DNA of 64,000 nucleotides from Nigrospora sphaerica (taxonomy: Eukaryota > Ascomycota > Sordariomycetes > Amphisphaeriales > Apiosporaceae): contig JAGVVL010000009.1 in the NCBI GenBank assembly GCA_018287875.1, forward strand, positions 4,402,001 through 4,466,000, in the 5' to 3' direction. Position numbers and translations under genes: made by a program. Every line of letters starts with the position of its first letter. Position 1 is the first letter of the stretch. Below are positions 23,571 through 34,183 of the stretch, piece by piece. The notes below the pieces were generated by a model. That model worked only from the letters and a program-made list of their open reading frames with translations, was not told where the DNA came from and searched no databases.

Positions 23571-26537
23571 ATGGACGACAGCAAACAGGGCCTGCTGAGC
23601 CCCCGCGAGAAAGACGCAAACAAGGTGAGGTCGTCGGGGGACGAGCGCTACCGGCCCTCCTTCGATGCCCGACGAACCTCTGAAGACTCCGATGTCGACG
23701 CCTCGGAATTCCTCCAGTCCGATCCCCTCACCGGCCCGAAAGGTCAACCACTGGCCGCCTTCCAGACCAAACCCCGGAACAAATGTGTGCGAATCGCCTG
23801 CAGCTGCTGCTGCGGCCGCTCGCGCACTTGCCTCTTCAGCTGTCTTGCTGTCGTTGTCCTGATATTAATTGCCCTGGGCTCGGGTGGCTTCTTTGCCTTC
23901 AACAAGTTCAAGGCCGCCCCGCCCGACGGCCTGTCGCCGCCATGGTACCCAACGCCCCAGGGCGGCACCGCGCGCAGTTGGGCCGACAGCTACCGGAAGG
24001 CGAGCGAGATGGTGGGCAAGATGACGCTGCCTGAGAAGGTCAACATCACCACCGGCACCGGCTGGATGATGGGCCCGGCTGTGGGCAACACGGGTCCGGC
24101 CATCAACGTTGGCTTCCCGGCCCTGTATCTTCAGGATGGCCCCCTGGGCATTCGCTTCACCGACAACGCAACAGCCTTCCCGGCCGGCATCACCGTGGGC
24201 GCCACCTTCAACAAGGACCTGATGTACCAGTGGGGAAACGCCCATGCCGTCGAGGCCCGCAAGAAGGGCATCAACGCCATCCTGGGGCCCTGCATCGGGC
24301 CGCTGGGACGCATGCCCGCCGGCGGTCGCAACTGGGAAGGCTTCGGCGCCGATCCCGTGTTGCAGGGCATTGCCGCCGCCCAGTCCATCAAGGGTATCCA
24401 GGACGAGGGTGTCATGGCCACCATCAAGCACCTGGTGGCTAACGAGCAGGAGCACTTCCGTCAGTCATGGGAGTGGGGTCTGCCCAACGCCATCAGCAGC
24501 AACATCGACGACCGCACGCTGCATGAGCTCTACATGTGGCCCTTTGGCGATTCTGTCAAGGCGGGCGTTGCCAGTGTCATGTGCAGCTACAACCAGGTCA
24601 ACAACTCCTACGTAAGACTCAACCCCTCGCTATGCCCGCCCCTGGCGGTAGGCGGCTCGAATACTAATGAATTATAGGCCTGTGGCAACTCCAAGCTGCT
24701 GAACGGCATTCTCAAGGACGAGATGGGCTTCCAGGGCTTTGTGATGAGCGATTGGCTGGCACAACGTGGCGGCGTGTCGTCGGCTTTGGCTGGTCTGGAT
24801 ATGACCATGCCGGGAGACGGTCTGTTCTGGGCCGACGGCAAGTCGCTCTGGGGCTCGGAGCTGACGAGATCCGTTATGAATGGCTCTGTTCCGCTCGAAA
24901 GACTCAACGACATGGCGACGCGCATTGTGGCCGCCTGGTATCAGCTCGGCCAGGACAACACGGAACGTTTCGATCCCGACGGTCCCAACTTCTCGTCGTG
25001 GACCAGCGAAAAGTATGGCGTCGAGGCCCCCGGCAGCCCCACTGACCAGGAGAAGGTCGTGGTCAACGAATTTGTCAACGTCATGGGCAACCACTCGGCC
25101 TTGGCACGAAAGATCGCAGCCGAAGGCACCGTGCTGCTCAAGAACGAAAACATGCTCCCCATGGACCACAGCGGCAACACGGACATGAGGCGGCGCAGGA
25201 GACACACTGGCAAGGCCCGCATCGGCATCTTTGGTGAGGATGCTGGCCCTGGCGATGGCCCCAACGCCTGCAAGGACCGTGCCTGCAACCAGGGAACTCT
25301 GGCGTCCGGCTGGGGCTCCGGCGCAGTTGAGTTCCCCTACCTCATTGCACCTGTCGATGCGCTGAAGAAAGAGTGGGCCGAGGACAAGGTGGACATGACG
25401 ACGCACCTCAGCAACGAGATCCCCAAAGCTGGTGTGGTCGAGGACAGAGATATCTGCATTGTGTTTGCCAACGCCGACTCGGGTGAAGGATTCGCATCGA
25501 GTGGTGGCATCAAAGGCGATCGGCCCGATCTCCTGCTGCAGAAGGGCAGCAACCAACTGGTAGTTGACGTCGCCAAGCGCTGCGGCGGCGGCAAGGGTGA
25601 GACGCTCGTTGTTATTCACACGGTGGGCCCCATCATTATGGAGGATTGGGTTGAGCTTCCCACGGTCAAGGCCGTCCTGCTCGCCAACCTGCCGGGTCAG
25701 GAAAGCGGCAACGCACTGGCCGACGTCATTCTCGGCCACGTCAACCCCAGCGGCCACCTGCCCTGGACGATTGGCAAGAGGCTCGAGGACTACGGCGAAG
25801 GGGCCAAGATTATGTACGTCCCCAACGGCGTGCTCCCTCAGCAGGACTTTAGTGAGGGTCTGTTTGTCGACTACCGCTACTTCGACAAGCACAGCATCGA
25901 GCCTCGCTTCGAGTTCGGCTTTGGCCTCTCATACACGACGTTCAAGTTCTCGACGCCAGAGCTAAAGGAGGAGAAGAAGAAGAGCAAGTACCCAGCACCG
26001 CGGCCCAAGGACTTCGCCACGCCGCCCGAGTACGACCGCAAGATCCCAGACGAGGAGGAAGTCTTATTCCCCGAGGGCTTCCGGAAGCTGGAGAAGTACG
26101 TGTACCCGTACCTGGACGAGATCGACGACATTGTCACACACTCGTACCCCTACCCCGACGGCTACGACGTCAAGCAGCCCCCTTCGGGCGCGGGCGGCGA
26201 TGAGGGTGGCAACCCCGATCTCTGGGAGACGTACGTGTCGGTGTCGGTCAACGTGACCAACACGGGGTCCCGGGCGGGTCAGGTGGTGCCGCAGCTGTAC
26301 ATGGGCTACCCCATGGCGGTGCTCAACAGCATCGTCTTCCCCTACAAGGTGCTGCGCGGCTTTGAGAAGGTGATGCTGCAACCCAACCAGACGAGTGCCG
26401 TTACCTTCAACGTCACCCGGCGTGATCTCAGCTACTGGGACGTCGAGGCGCAAAACTGGGCCATGGTGCTCGGCGGTCAGTACACGTTCCACGTCGGCCA
26501 GAGCTCGCGCGATCTGCCGGTGAAGGTCATGTGGTAA
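23571..26537 (+). CDS. Membrane-anchored GH3 beta-glucosidase
   Basis: Exons 23571-24611 and 24678-26537, with a 66-base intron (ATACTAATG branch region); 966 residues. Residues 1-70 are hydrophilic and 72-87 form a Cys cluster (CSCCCGRSRTC). About 88-110 is a single membrane span, followed by the GH3 N-domain with NEQEHFR, the nucleophile Asp372 in GFVMSDW, a GH3 C-domain and a C-terminal fibronectin III-like domain (VNVTNTGSRAGQ, ending with LPVKVMW). No cleavable signal peptide is present, so a type II membrane protein is expected, as in the fungal bglE-type beta-glucosidases, releasing glucose from beta-glucosides at the cell surface. The cysteines next to the span could be palmitoylated (inference). 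A long lysine/proline insertion lies near residues 780-860. A leader intron at 23425-23538 is likely. Start context GCCATGG. Confidence 0.92.
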
Positions 26538-27826
26538 AGAAGGTAGTCAAGCCGGAACGGTCTTGGGTTCCCCCATGGAAAGGTTGGCGTTTGGCGCATT
26601 CGGGCCGTAGAAATGAGTGTTTGTGTTTGTGCATTGAATAACATGATAATTCTTGTTAGTTTGTTGATGGCGCCGTGATGATGCTTTGTGTGAGCTTGTG
26701 CGATAGGAGTATCGCCCAACGGCAAACGAAGTCGGTCTGTGTTCTTGTCTCTTGCGAGGTTGAGAATGCCGAACCCCCGGGGCGGGGCCCTTCACGATGC
26801 GAGGCCGATACTAGCCAGCACTTTGCACGACGTGAGCACGACGAAGTAAACCCAAGCCCGCGAAGTTGGTGCTGTGGGTGGTGGAGTGATGGCAATTGGC
26901 GATGGCGAACCATGTGTTTTCTTCCAGGAAGGACGACAACGCCATCACTGGGTGATACAGGCGTGTACGGTATGCGCGCGTTGGCGAGGCGTGATTTCGG
27001 GACGCACCGCCTACGTGGGGTAAGAAGACGAGCCCGATTTGGCGGGTCAGGGGTCACATGGAATGGGACCTGTCCATCTTCATGTCGGTATGTAGAGGTG
27101 TATCCATGTGCCTGCAGAACAAACTAACGTCTTGCACGGCAGGGCGGAGTTGAAGCTGTCGATTCGGCGGTCGCTTATCGGGCCCGTACAAGCAAAAAGG
27201 TCAAGACGGAGACAGACGTCGGGAGGACGACACCCCATACTCCTTTACTTCCCGACTTAAGGCATGCCCAGGTAAGTAAGTGAACACTTGAGTAAGTAAT
27301 TGGAAGTATCTACTTAGGGATACCATCTACCGGGCACCCGTTAATGCGTTATCCGTCGTGGGACGAGGAAAGCAGCAGGTCACACGGCCTCATCGTGCGA
27401 AATCCCCCACTCGCGACCAGGATCCGTGACGACTGCTTCAGACGACGCCGGGGAAATCCTGGGTTCCATATGTGGCGAGTCGTACATTCCACCGGTTCTG
27501 TCGAACGGCGACGGTCCCCAATGCGCCTTCCTGCCGTCCGGTGTGTCTTCGAGTGTCCTCGCGTACTCGAGGTGGTCGTGAAGGTGCCGCGTTATGTTGC
27601 TCGACCAGACGACTTGTCCAACTTCCAACATTCGGTCTTTCTTTCTATCATCCGGTCGTGAGATAGATAAATAGGGAATCTTCGTTCCCATCTCCAACAT
27701 CCCCTTCACTCCTCGTCACCATCCCATCGCGAATCTCGTTCATCTTCCTCGAGTTCGACTCCTTCATCCTCCTTCACTTGTCCCAAACCCATTCCTTCCA
27801 CCCCCCTCTTGTCCCCGCCTACCAAC
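26538..27826. other. Intergenic region
   Basis: No gene seen. Around 27268-27320 there are several AAGTA/TACTTA words of the kind also seen near 22450 and 39090. A TATA-like stretch (GATAGATAAATAGG) lies about 160 bases before the next start. Confidence 0.5.
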
Positions 27827-29661
27827 ATGACGTCCCGCGCCGCCCTTTTGGCCCTCACGGCCGCAGCCTCGGTCCGGGGTGCCGGCTTCATGGACCAGGG
27901 CTGCGCCACGTCGCAGTCGGGGCCCTGGGCCCTGGACGGGAGCCGCATGTCGACCCAATGTGACGACCACATCTGTGGCGTTCAGGCTCCCACGGTTCTC
28001 GATCTCAACATGTGCCTTGGAAACGACCAGGGAAAGCTGGTGGCCCGCCAGAAGTAAGCCTTGTCCCGCGGTTCCCGCTCGGATGAAAGGCGCGAGGGTA
28101 GAGGCGAAAGGGCGATCGCTGACACACTTGTTCCAGTGGCAACTACTCGGACACATGCACCGAATGCAAGGTCTCCAACGACCTCAAATCGCTCATTTGT
28201 ACCTGTGCAGACGTTTCGAAGGGCGTCGCCCGCATCTCGGAGTTTGACATGAGTACGTTTTGCTCTCCTCCTCCCTACCCCCCTCTGATACCCAGGAGCC
28301 GTCACCAAGAGGAGGATATTTCACGCGCAAGGAGAAATACGGCTGACCTGGGACACACAGGGGCCGACAATACCATCTACAACTGGTACGGCTATCTCTC
28401 GTGCTTCGGCGCGCACGACGAGCAGGCGGCCCGCCACGACTTCTCGCGCTGTGGTGCCACCGCTCCCGTCGCTGGCGCCCGGGACCCCCTGAGCTGCGAC
28501 AGCTGCGTCTCGACCCCCGTCGTCGCCGTCGGCGATCAGCGAAACCAGGCTATCCAGAAAGAGCAGATGGGCCAGCAAGACTTAGCTAGCCAGCAGAAGC
28601 AGGCCAGCCAGCAGCAGAAGCAGACCGGACAGCAGCAGAAGCAGGCCATCCAGCAGGATCAGGTCGGCCAACAGGACCAGGCCAGCCAGCAAGACCAGGT
28701 CGGACAGAAAAATCAGGTCGGACAGCAAGACCAGACCAGCCAGAAAGACCAGGCCGGCCAGAAGAAGCAGTCCAGCCAGCAGAAGCAGACTGGCCAACAG
28801 AAGCGGGACATCCAGCAAGATCAGGTCAGCCAGCTAGATAAGATCAGTCAGAATGACCAGAAAAGCCAGAAAGACCAGGCCGGCCAACAGAAGCAGTCCA
28901 GCCAGCAGGACCAGACCGTCCAAAAAGACCAAATCGATCAGCAGAGCCAGGTGGGTAAGACAGCGACCATGGCCGGCGGACGCCGCGCCATCGTCCGCCC
29001 ACAGTGGAAGACGCCCGCCGCTGTCGTCGTCGACCCGATCCAAGCCCCTGCCGCCGAGAAAGCCCAGGGGGTATCGGCCGTCCAGCAGGTTCAGACGACG
29101 CAAAAGGGAGAAGACATCGTCAAGACCCAGCAGGAGCCCCGCGGCGTCGTCACGATGCCACAGGTCAAGGCCCCCACAGTCAACGGAGAGACGCAAGGTA
29201 GCTTCTTTGCGCGCCGCTTCTCGAACCGGGTTCAGGAAAAGACGCCCCTTGAAACGACCCAAGCTGGTCTCGCCGAGCAAGTCCAGGCTGGGCCCGCCGA
29301 AGCACAGGACCAGGCCATGGCCACCCAAATGATGGCCTCCCAAATGATGAACTCCGTGGAGCATGCCGCCCACATGCACGGCATGAAGGCGCCGTCACCA
29401 GTCCGAAGCTCGTCGACGGCCGGTCACATGAAGTCCAACCCCTCTTTGGTCGACGACGGGTACATCGCTGGCTTCCGCGGCGAGTTCCCGCGCCCCGTGA
29501 TGGACCAGCGCCAGGTCGTAGACGCTCAGGAGGTATCGACTGGCCAATACCAGGGAGTCGACGCCTCGGCCATGATGATGGCGCCGCGTGGCACTCGCCT
29601 CGGCGGCGGGCCCGTCGAGGGTATGGGCCCCGCCGTGCAGATCGTCGATGACCGTCAGTGA
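27827..29661 (+). CDS. Secreted CVNH-domain protein with Gln-rich hexapeptide repeats
   Basis: Exons 27827-28053, 28137-28252 and 28361-29661 with introns of 83 and 108 bases; 547 residues. Residues 1-18 are a signal peptide. About 19-145 match the pattern of a cyanovirin-N homology domain: two pseudo-repeats of the type F..C.....L...C ... LDLNMCLGNDQGKL ... YSDTCTECKVSN ... LICTCAD ... SCFG. The intron positions fall inside the domain and restore its frame. Residues 178-311 are about 22 hexapeptides of consensus [AVTS][SG]Q[QK][DK]Q. The remainder is low-complexity, with Met/His-rich (MATQMMASQMM) and Pro/Gly-rich parts and no membrane span or obvious GPI signal. CVNH domains bind high-mannose glycans in some members. 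The Gln/Lys repeat could be an extended stalk or crosslinking substrate (inference). The glycan-binding residues were not verified. Confidence 0.85.
28549..28950 (+). repeat. 18-bp coding repeat array (about 22 hexapeptides)
   Basis: The 402 bases encode 134 residues: twenty 6-residue units and two 7-residue units, each ending in Gln, Lys, Leu or Arg, mostly xSQQDQ or xGQKDQ. The array is uninterrupted in one frame. Confidence 0.93.
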
Positions 29662-30400
29662 CGACCACGCTCCCGCAAACCCCGCGTACCGGCACACCGC
29701 GCCTCAGGGGCTCAATATCGGGAGATGGGCTTTGGATGAAACAGATTGTGGGGGGTTTCGCTATTTCTAGGTGTGCGATGCGAGCCAGGGCCTGTCTTGG
29801 TTCGACAAGATGGGTGAGAGGAAGTATGGGGTAAGAAAGCACACCGCATCCGGTCGTTTTTAGGATATTACAAAGCTTGTGATTGTTGATAGCAATTGAC
29901 ATTCTGTGCAGCTTGAGGTTTTCTTCCTTATCTCCATTGCATCCCACATTTTCGTCAGATGCGTTGTCTGTTATCAGCCGCTAGCTTACTTGATGTGCTA
30001 GGTGTAGACATGTTTTCCTCGGCACTTCGGAAGTGTTTCTACCCGGTAAAAGAGCTTATTTGCGGTAAAATCGTGTCGCATAAGAAGGACCTAGGGAACA
30101 AGTGAAAGCAAGGAATATTATTAATAGTGAGTGAGACCTTTTACATGACTGGGAAACTAAATATCCTCATACAAAAAGGAAGATACTTGATCGTACCCCG
30201 AGTAAAGGGACGCCCGAAGCCATGGTAGCGGATTCGAGCATGAGCAAGTCTTGAGGATCTGGCCAGGGCCACCAACCAAGTTGTCACGCGCTCGTCAAAG
30301 ACCTCGGACGCCGCCCTCGGCAGCTAGCTTAGTTCCGCGGCTTGTTCAACATCAACCGAGTGTGATCACCGACTTGGAGCAGTGCGTGGCGGCAAACGGC
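29662..30400. other. AT-richer intergenic gap
   Basis: Separates the convergent CVNH and repeat-protein genes. I see no coding feature or clear repeat. Confidence 0.5.
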
Positions 30401-31471
30401 TCAAAGAGGGGACATGACCGGCGCCGAAGTCGTCAGGCTGGGCCGGACCGACGTCGTCAGGCTCGGCGTGGCCGTCTTCTTCAAACTGGGCCGCGTCATG
30501 CTCTTTAAGCAGGGCCAAGCTGGGCGGCGGGTGGGCCTCGGCCTCCGGCCGCCGCACCACGACGTCGTCGAGCTGGGCGGCACGGTCGACGCCACCGAGG
30601 CAGGAATCGGCGAGGTTGTCACATGAGTCAGAGTGATCCCGTCTGAGAGGGTGTCGTCGGCGTGCGCCGAGGGGTGGTCGGACCCGGAGCCGACGGAGAC
30701 GATACCCCTGGGTTCGCGCGGCCCCTCCTGCCTGGGTTTGACGAACGGAGCGTCGGGGGCCGGGGTATGAAGATCCTTGAGCAGTTCCTTGGTTGCCCAG
30801 TGCCAATTCGGCTTCGTGCGCACCTCGTCGAGCAGCTCCTTGGTGACACAGGGCCAGATGGGAGGCGTGGGGGTCGGGGTATGGAGATCCTTGAGCAGTT
30901 CCTTGGTGGCCCAGTGCCAGTTGGGCTTGGTGCGCACCTCGTCGAGCAGTTCCTTGGTGACGGCGGGCCAGAGAGGAGGCGTGGAGGTGGGGAAAGGGAG
31001 GTCCTTGAGCAGTTGCTTGGTGGCCCAGTGCCAGTTCGGCTTCGTGTGTATGTCGTTGAGCACTTCCTTGGTGACTGAGGTCCAGGGCGGAAGCGAGGTC
31101 GCGGTACTTGTGGGCTTGGGAAGTTCCTCGACCCAGCGTCTGGTCTTGGTCTTTCCCGCGACATCCTCGTCGAGCAGTCCCTTAGTCCTTCTGGGCGGGT
31201 CCTCGCTGAGGTAGCGCCAGTTCGGTACCGTGGGAACCACCTTGAGCTCTACCGTGGTGTCCCAGCGCCCCCGCCGACGCGTGGTTGAGGTGGTCGTGGG
31301 CTCGAGCGAATCCTGAGAAGGTAAAGTTGTGGTGGATTCGGGGTAGGGTGACGGCGGCGTCGTTACGCGTGCCGGGTCCTCGCCGAAATCGTAATACGGC
31401 GCATATTTGGAACTGGGACGCATGGCAAGTACAACGCCCAGCAGGGCTGGCAGGCTTAGTAAACGGACCAT
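30401..31471 (-). CDS. Secreted protein of 38-residue Trp-rich tandem repeats
   Basis: Single-exon ORF of 356 residues. It has a signal peptide (MVRLLSLPALLGVVLA), a Thr/Pro-rich stretch, a degenerate repeat copy (about 80-127), then three 38-residue repeats with Trp at 130/168/206, 147/185/223 and 149/187/225. Each unit reads roughly P-x-W-P-x-VTKELLDEVRTKPNWHWATKE and so on, and splits into two 19-residue halves sharing (V/A)TKELL(D/K). Only one cysteine is visible in the repeats. The tail is Ser/Thr/Pro-rich (PSLTTS repeated). I recognise no family. Repeat-containing secreted proteins of fungi include wall proteins and effectors, so a surface role is inference. A second open frame overlaps the tail (30366-30640), so the C-terminus is less certain. 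It is convergent with the CVNH gene. Confidence 0.7.
   Translation of the reverse strand: MVRLLSLPALLGVVLAMRPSSKYAPYYDFGEDPARVTTPPSPYPESTTTLPSQDSLEPTTTSTTRRRGRWDTTVELKVVPTVPNWRYLSEDPPRRTKGLLDEDVAGKTKTRRWVEELPKPTSTATSLPPWTSVTKEVLNDIHTKPNWHWATKQLLKDLPFPTSTPPLWPAVTKELLDEVRTKPNWHWATKELLKDLHTPTPTPPIWPCVTKELLDEVRTKPNWHWATKELLKDLHTPAPDAPFVKPRQEGPREPRGIVSVGSGSDHPSAHADDTLSDGITLTHVTTSPIPASVASTVPPSSTTSWCGGRRPRPTRRPAWPCLKSMTRPSLKKTATPSLTTSVRPSLTTSAPVMSPL
30771..31112 (-). repeat. 114-bp tandem repeat, three copies
   Basis: The word AGATCCTTGA (AGGTCCTTGA in the third copy) recurs at 30771, 30885 and 30999, exactly 114 bases apart. This corresponds to the 38-residue protein units on the minus strand. The two lower-coordinate copies are nearly identical, suggesting recent duplication. 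Confidence 0.95.
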
Positions 31472-31644
31472 GACGCTCCGATATATCGAGGGTCAAAAGT
31501 GTTATGAGGATGCCGAATGTGAGCGGCTTTCCGTGGTTTTTTATCTAGAAGTGAGGGAGGCGGAACGTACCAGAGGCGGAAACCCATAACATTTATGAAA
31601 TCTTCACGTCGGCTCCTCCTTGAACACCGAGTACCACGCCGGAA

Positions 31645-32110
31645 TCAACTCAAAGCTTGTGTTACTGGCATGTGCTTCTGAATGGGCCGTAAGGTGCGAT
31701 TTACTGCGTCTTGCGATACAATATTGACTCCAATAGGCTTTATCCCCTCTCCTAGGCGGCGATAGAGCCAGCAGCGTGTCGCATAGCCCGCGATATTTTC
31801 CCACACGCCGTCGGGTTCTACCATGGCACGCGAACTCGATGAGGCGCCCCCTATTTAAGCCCACGAGGGCAGCCCCTGGATAATGGCCGTGTGCCCCCTC
31901 AGTACGACTCTAGAGCCGTCAGTGGCCACCACGCGGCCGAGACGACCGACGGCTAGCATGGCATCACGGCCCAAATTTGACGGCTTGTCCATGACGCTTT
32001 CGAATTCCAGCTACCGGGCATGCTTTTCTGTGACTGTTAGCCGCCCGTGGTGTAGCATAAGGTGCCCAGCCCCACGCGCAGCACCACCTGAGCTACGGCT
32101 CCCCAAGGAC
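31645..32110 (-). pseudogene. Unrecognised decayed reading frame with two nonsense codons
   Basis: Reading the minus strand from about 32110 to the stop at 31645 gives one frame of roughly 155 codons interrupted only twice: a TAG after residues EKHAR and a TAA after LPSWA. Both stops would be Gln codons (CAG, CAA) if a C to T change were undone. The surrounding peptide (for example LEFESVMDKPSNLGRDAML and EPDGVWENIAGYATRCWLY) looks like coding sequence. I cannot name the family. The 5' limit is not defined. Confidence 0.4.
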
Positions 32111-34183
32111 CTGAAAGTTCCTACTATTGCTCGATCGACCACAATATCTAAATAAGTACCTGACTAGTTACGTGAGCCGCTGGGGATCTGTTTGCACCTC
32201 GGCCCCTCTTGCCCGTCTCCTCGCTACCAACACCCTTCCCTGCCCCAACAAGCATGGTTGCCACTCACCATCGCCGCGCCCGCACCTCCAGTGGGGGATA
32301 CCGTGGTGAAATTTCCTCCACTCTCGGCCCTTGTTGGCGGTGGCCAGGAAACCAAAAGAGAAGCGTTTCGAAAGGTTTGCCCGACGGGCAACTGGCACGG
32401 AGACGGCTTATAAGGCCGGAGACAATTACACAAAGCCTTGCGGGACAACAATAGGTCGAGAGGTTAACAGTTTTCACAGCATCGAAGTGAGGCGGCATGG
32501 CTAGTTTTTAACGTTTAGATAGATTATCTATCACCGGTAAATAGGTCGTTTTCCCAGCATGCCAAGCACGCCGTGTGTCCATGAACAAACATGCTTCCGT
32601 TTGTGCACGTGATGTCACGGGGTTTTCTGAATTAGGGGCTCCACAGTTGGAAGCATATAGTCCTCAGCGAAGTAAAAGCAACACAGTTGCCTAACTCAGT
32701 ACCACAATAGGAGGTCTTGCCCAACGAAAGCACAAGAAAGGGTCCGATCCAGGGACTCCGAGGTCTCGTCCGGGAGCGCGAAGCAACGGTTACCTCCGAA
32801 ATCAGAATGGGAACAGCAATGCGCCGCTGGGTACCACGTATCCTGATGCAGTAAATGAGCGGGAATCTCTCGTCTGCCCATCCGGCCGGCTTCTCGGATG
32901 ATCAGCTGTTCGTTTTGCTTGCTCATTCGTGAATAAAGATGACGTAATATCAACAAGGGCCCATCGCCACCCTCAACAGCGACAGGACACGGACTCAACG
33001 CTGCGGAGCTACACTGCTTTGAAATGAGGTTCAGCGTCTCGCATCTTTACTCTGTACCACGTTACGGGTGGGCGTCAGGCTCCTTCTTGCGCCTCGGAAA
33101 GATACACCCCACGGCCCAGGGCCCAAATTTGTCTACCGGCACTGCCAGCCCCCTATCGAGAGCAGGCAGCGGAAGAAGACGATAGCGAGGCCATTCGTTG
33201 CACCACGCTAGAATATCCTAACATCATACCCATTTCAATTCGTGGAAGATATGCCAGCGTGGAACTCCACATTCTCATAGTCGTACGGCGGGTGGATCCC
33301 CAAAAGTAGACTGACCATGGCCGAGACGCCGTGAGAATGACACCAATAGATCCAACTGAATGAAGCTTGGCTGGGCCACATCCAGACGTGGAGGAGGCTA
33401 TCAGTGAAACTGCGGCCTGCAGTATTAATGGAGAGGCGCAAGAGCACACCGCCCGGGTGGGATAGTAGGAAGCTGTGTCTTCCAGCATGAAATTAACCCC
33501 TCGGAAAAGCAGACGTTGAGCTGACCCAGGGCAATAGACAGGCCCATCAGGGCTCATATGGATATACGACTTGCCACCGGACACACGGCGTCGTCGCCAA
33601 TACACGAAGTCAAGCTTATATCAGACCAGCTGAAAATACGACGCTTGTTCCATGCTTCTCTCGTCTACGCCGAGACAAGGCAATTTCTACAGCACAGCTG
33701 GGGGAGGCAGCTGAGCCCCAGAACCGGAGTGGCCAAGTGGTGACTGCGAGCTATCGTGTCTTGTCTGCCCGTCTAGGGCTGCCGGAGTTGTCAAGAGCCT
33801 CGCCCGAGTTGGCGAAAGCGAGGCGTAAAACGGTAGTGCAGAAGGGATCGCTGGTCTCAGATCATGCAGCTAGACGTATACACAACATGCCAGGGCGGTG
33901 TCGCGGGGGCCCTGTCGAGACAAATTTGTAACCTGTCACGACGGCATGGATGTGTGACTTCCGAAATTTATTGGTCTTATGCTCCTGCGACTATCTCTTT
34001 CAGCCTCGGCTGCTGACGAACTGCGATGTTCAAGAGGGATAGGGCGCGTCTGCGGCTCGCCTCTCTCGTCCTTATAAGACTCAGATGGACACCGTCTTGT
34101 TCCCCCTCGTCAACCGTACGTTACCACGGCGTCTCTCATTTTATCTCGTAGCTGTCTCATTCACAGCCATCCAGTCGCTCAGC
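32111..34183. other. Gap with uninterpretable open stretches
   Basis: Two minus-strand open stretches look more protein-like than chance: 32696-32998 (100 codons, containing REAGRMGRREIPAHLLHQ) and 33235-33447 (70 codons, containing HSHGVSAMVSLLLGI). Neither has a clear gene structure, and neighbouring frames carry stops. They may be relics. A TATA-like TATAAG at 34073-34078 precedes the mucin gene. Confidence 0.35.
34073..34078 (+). promoter_or_regulatory. Possible TATA element of the mucin-like gene
   Basis: TATAAG lies 106 bases upstream of the chosen ATG at 34184. This is inferred from position and sequence only. Confidence 0.35.

Noticed and set aside
24672..25892. 406-codon minus-strand ORF
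   Set aside because: Antisense shadow of the GH3 gene.
28549..28950. CRISPR-like array
   Set aside because: The 18-base periodicity is in frame inside a coding exon and has no spacers; the genome is eukaryotic.
30366..30640. Alternative acidic frame over the tail of the 38-residue-repeat protein
   Set aside because: The main frame has higher GC3 and continues the Thr/Pro/Ser-rich style; no splice clearly leads into the other frame.
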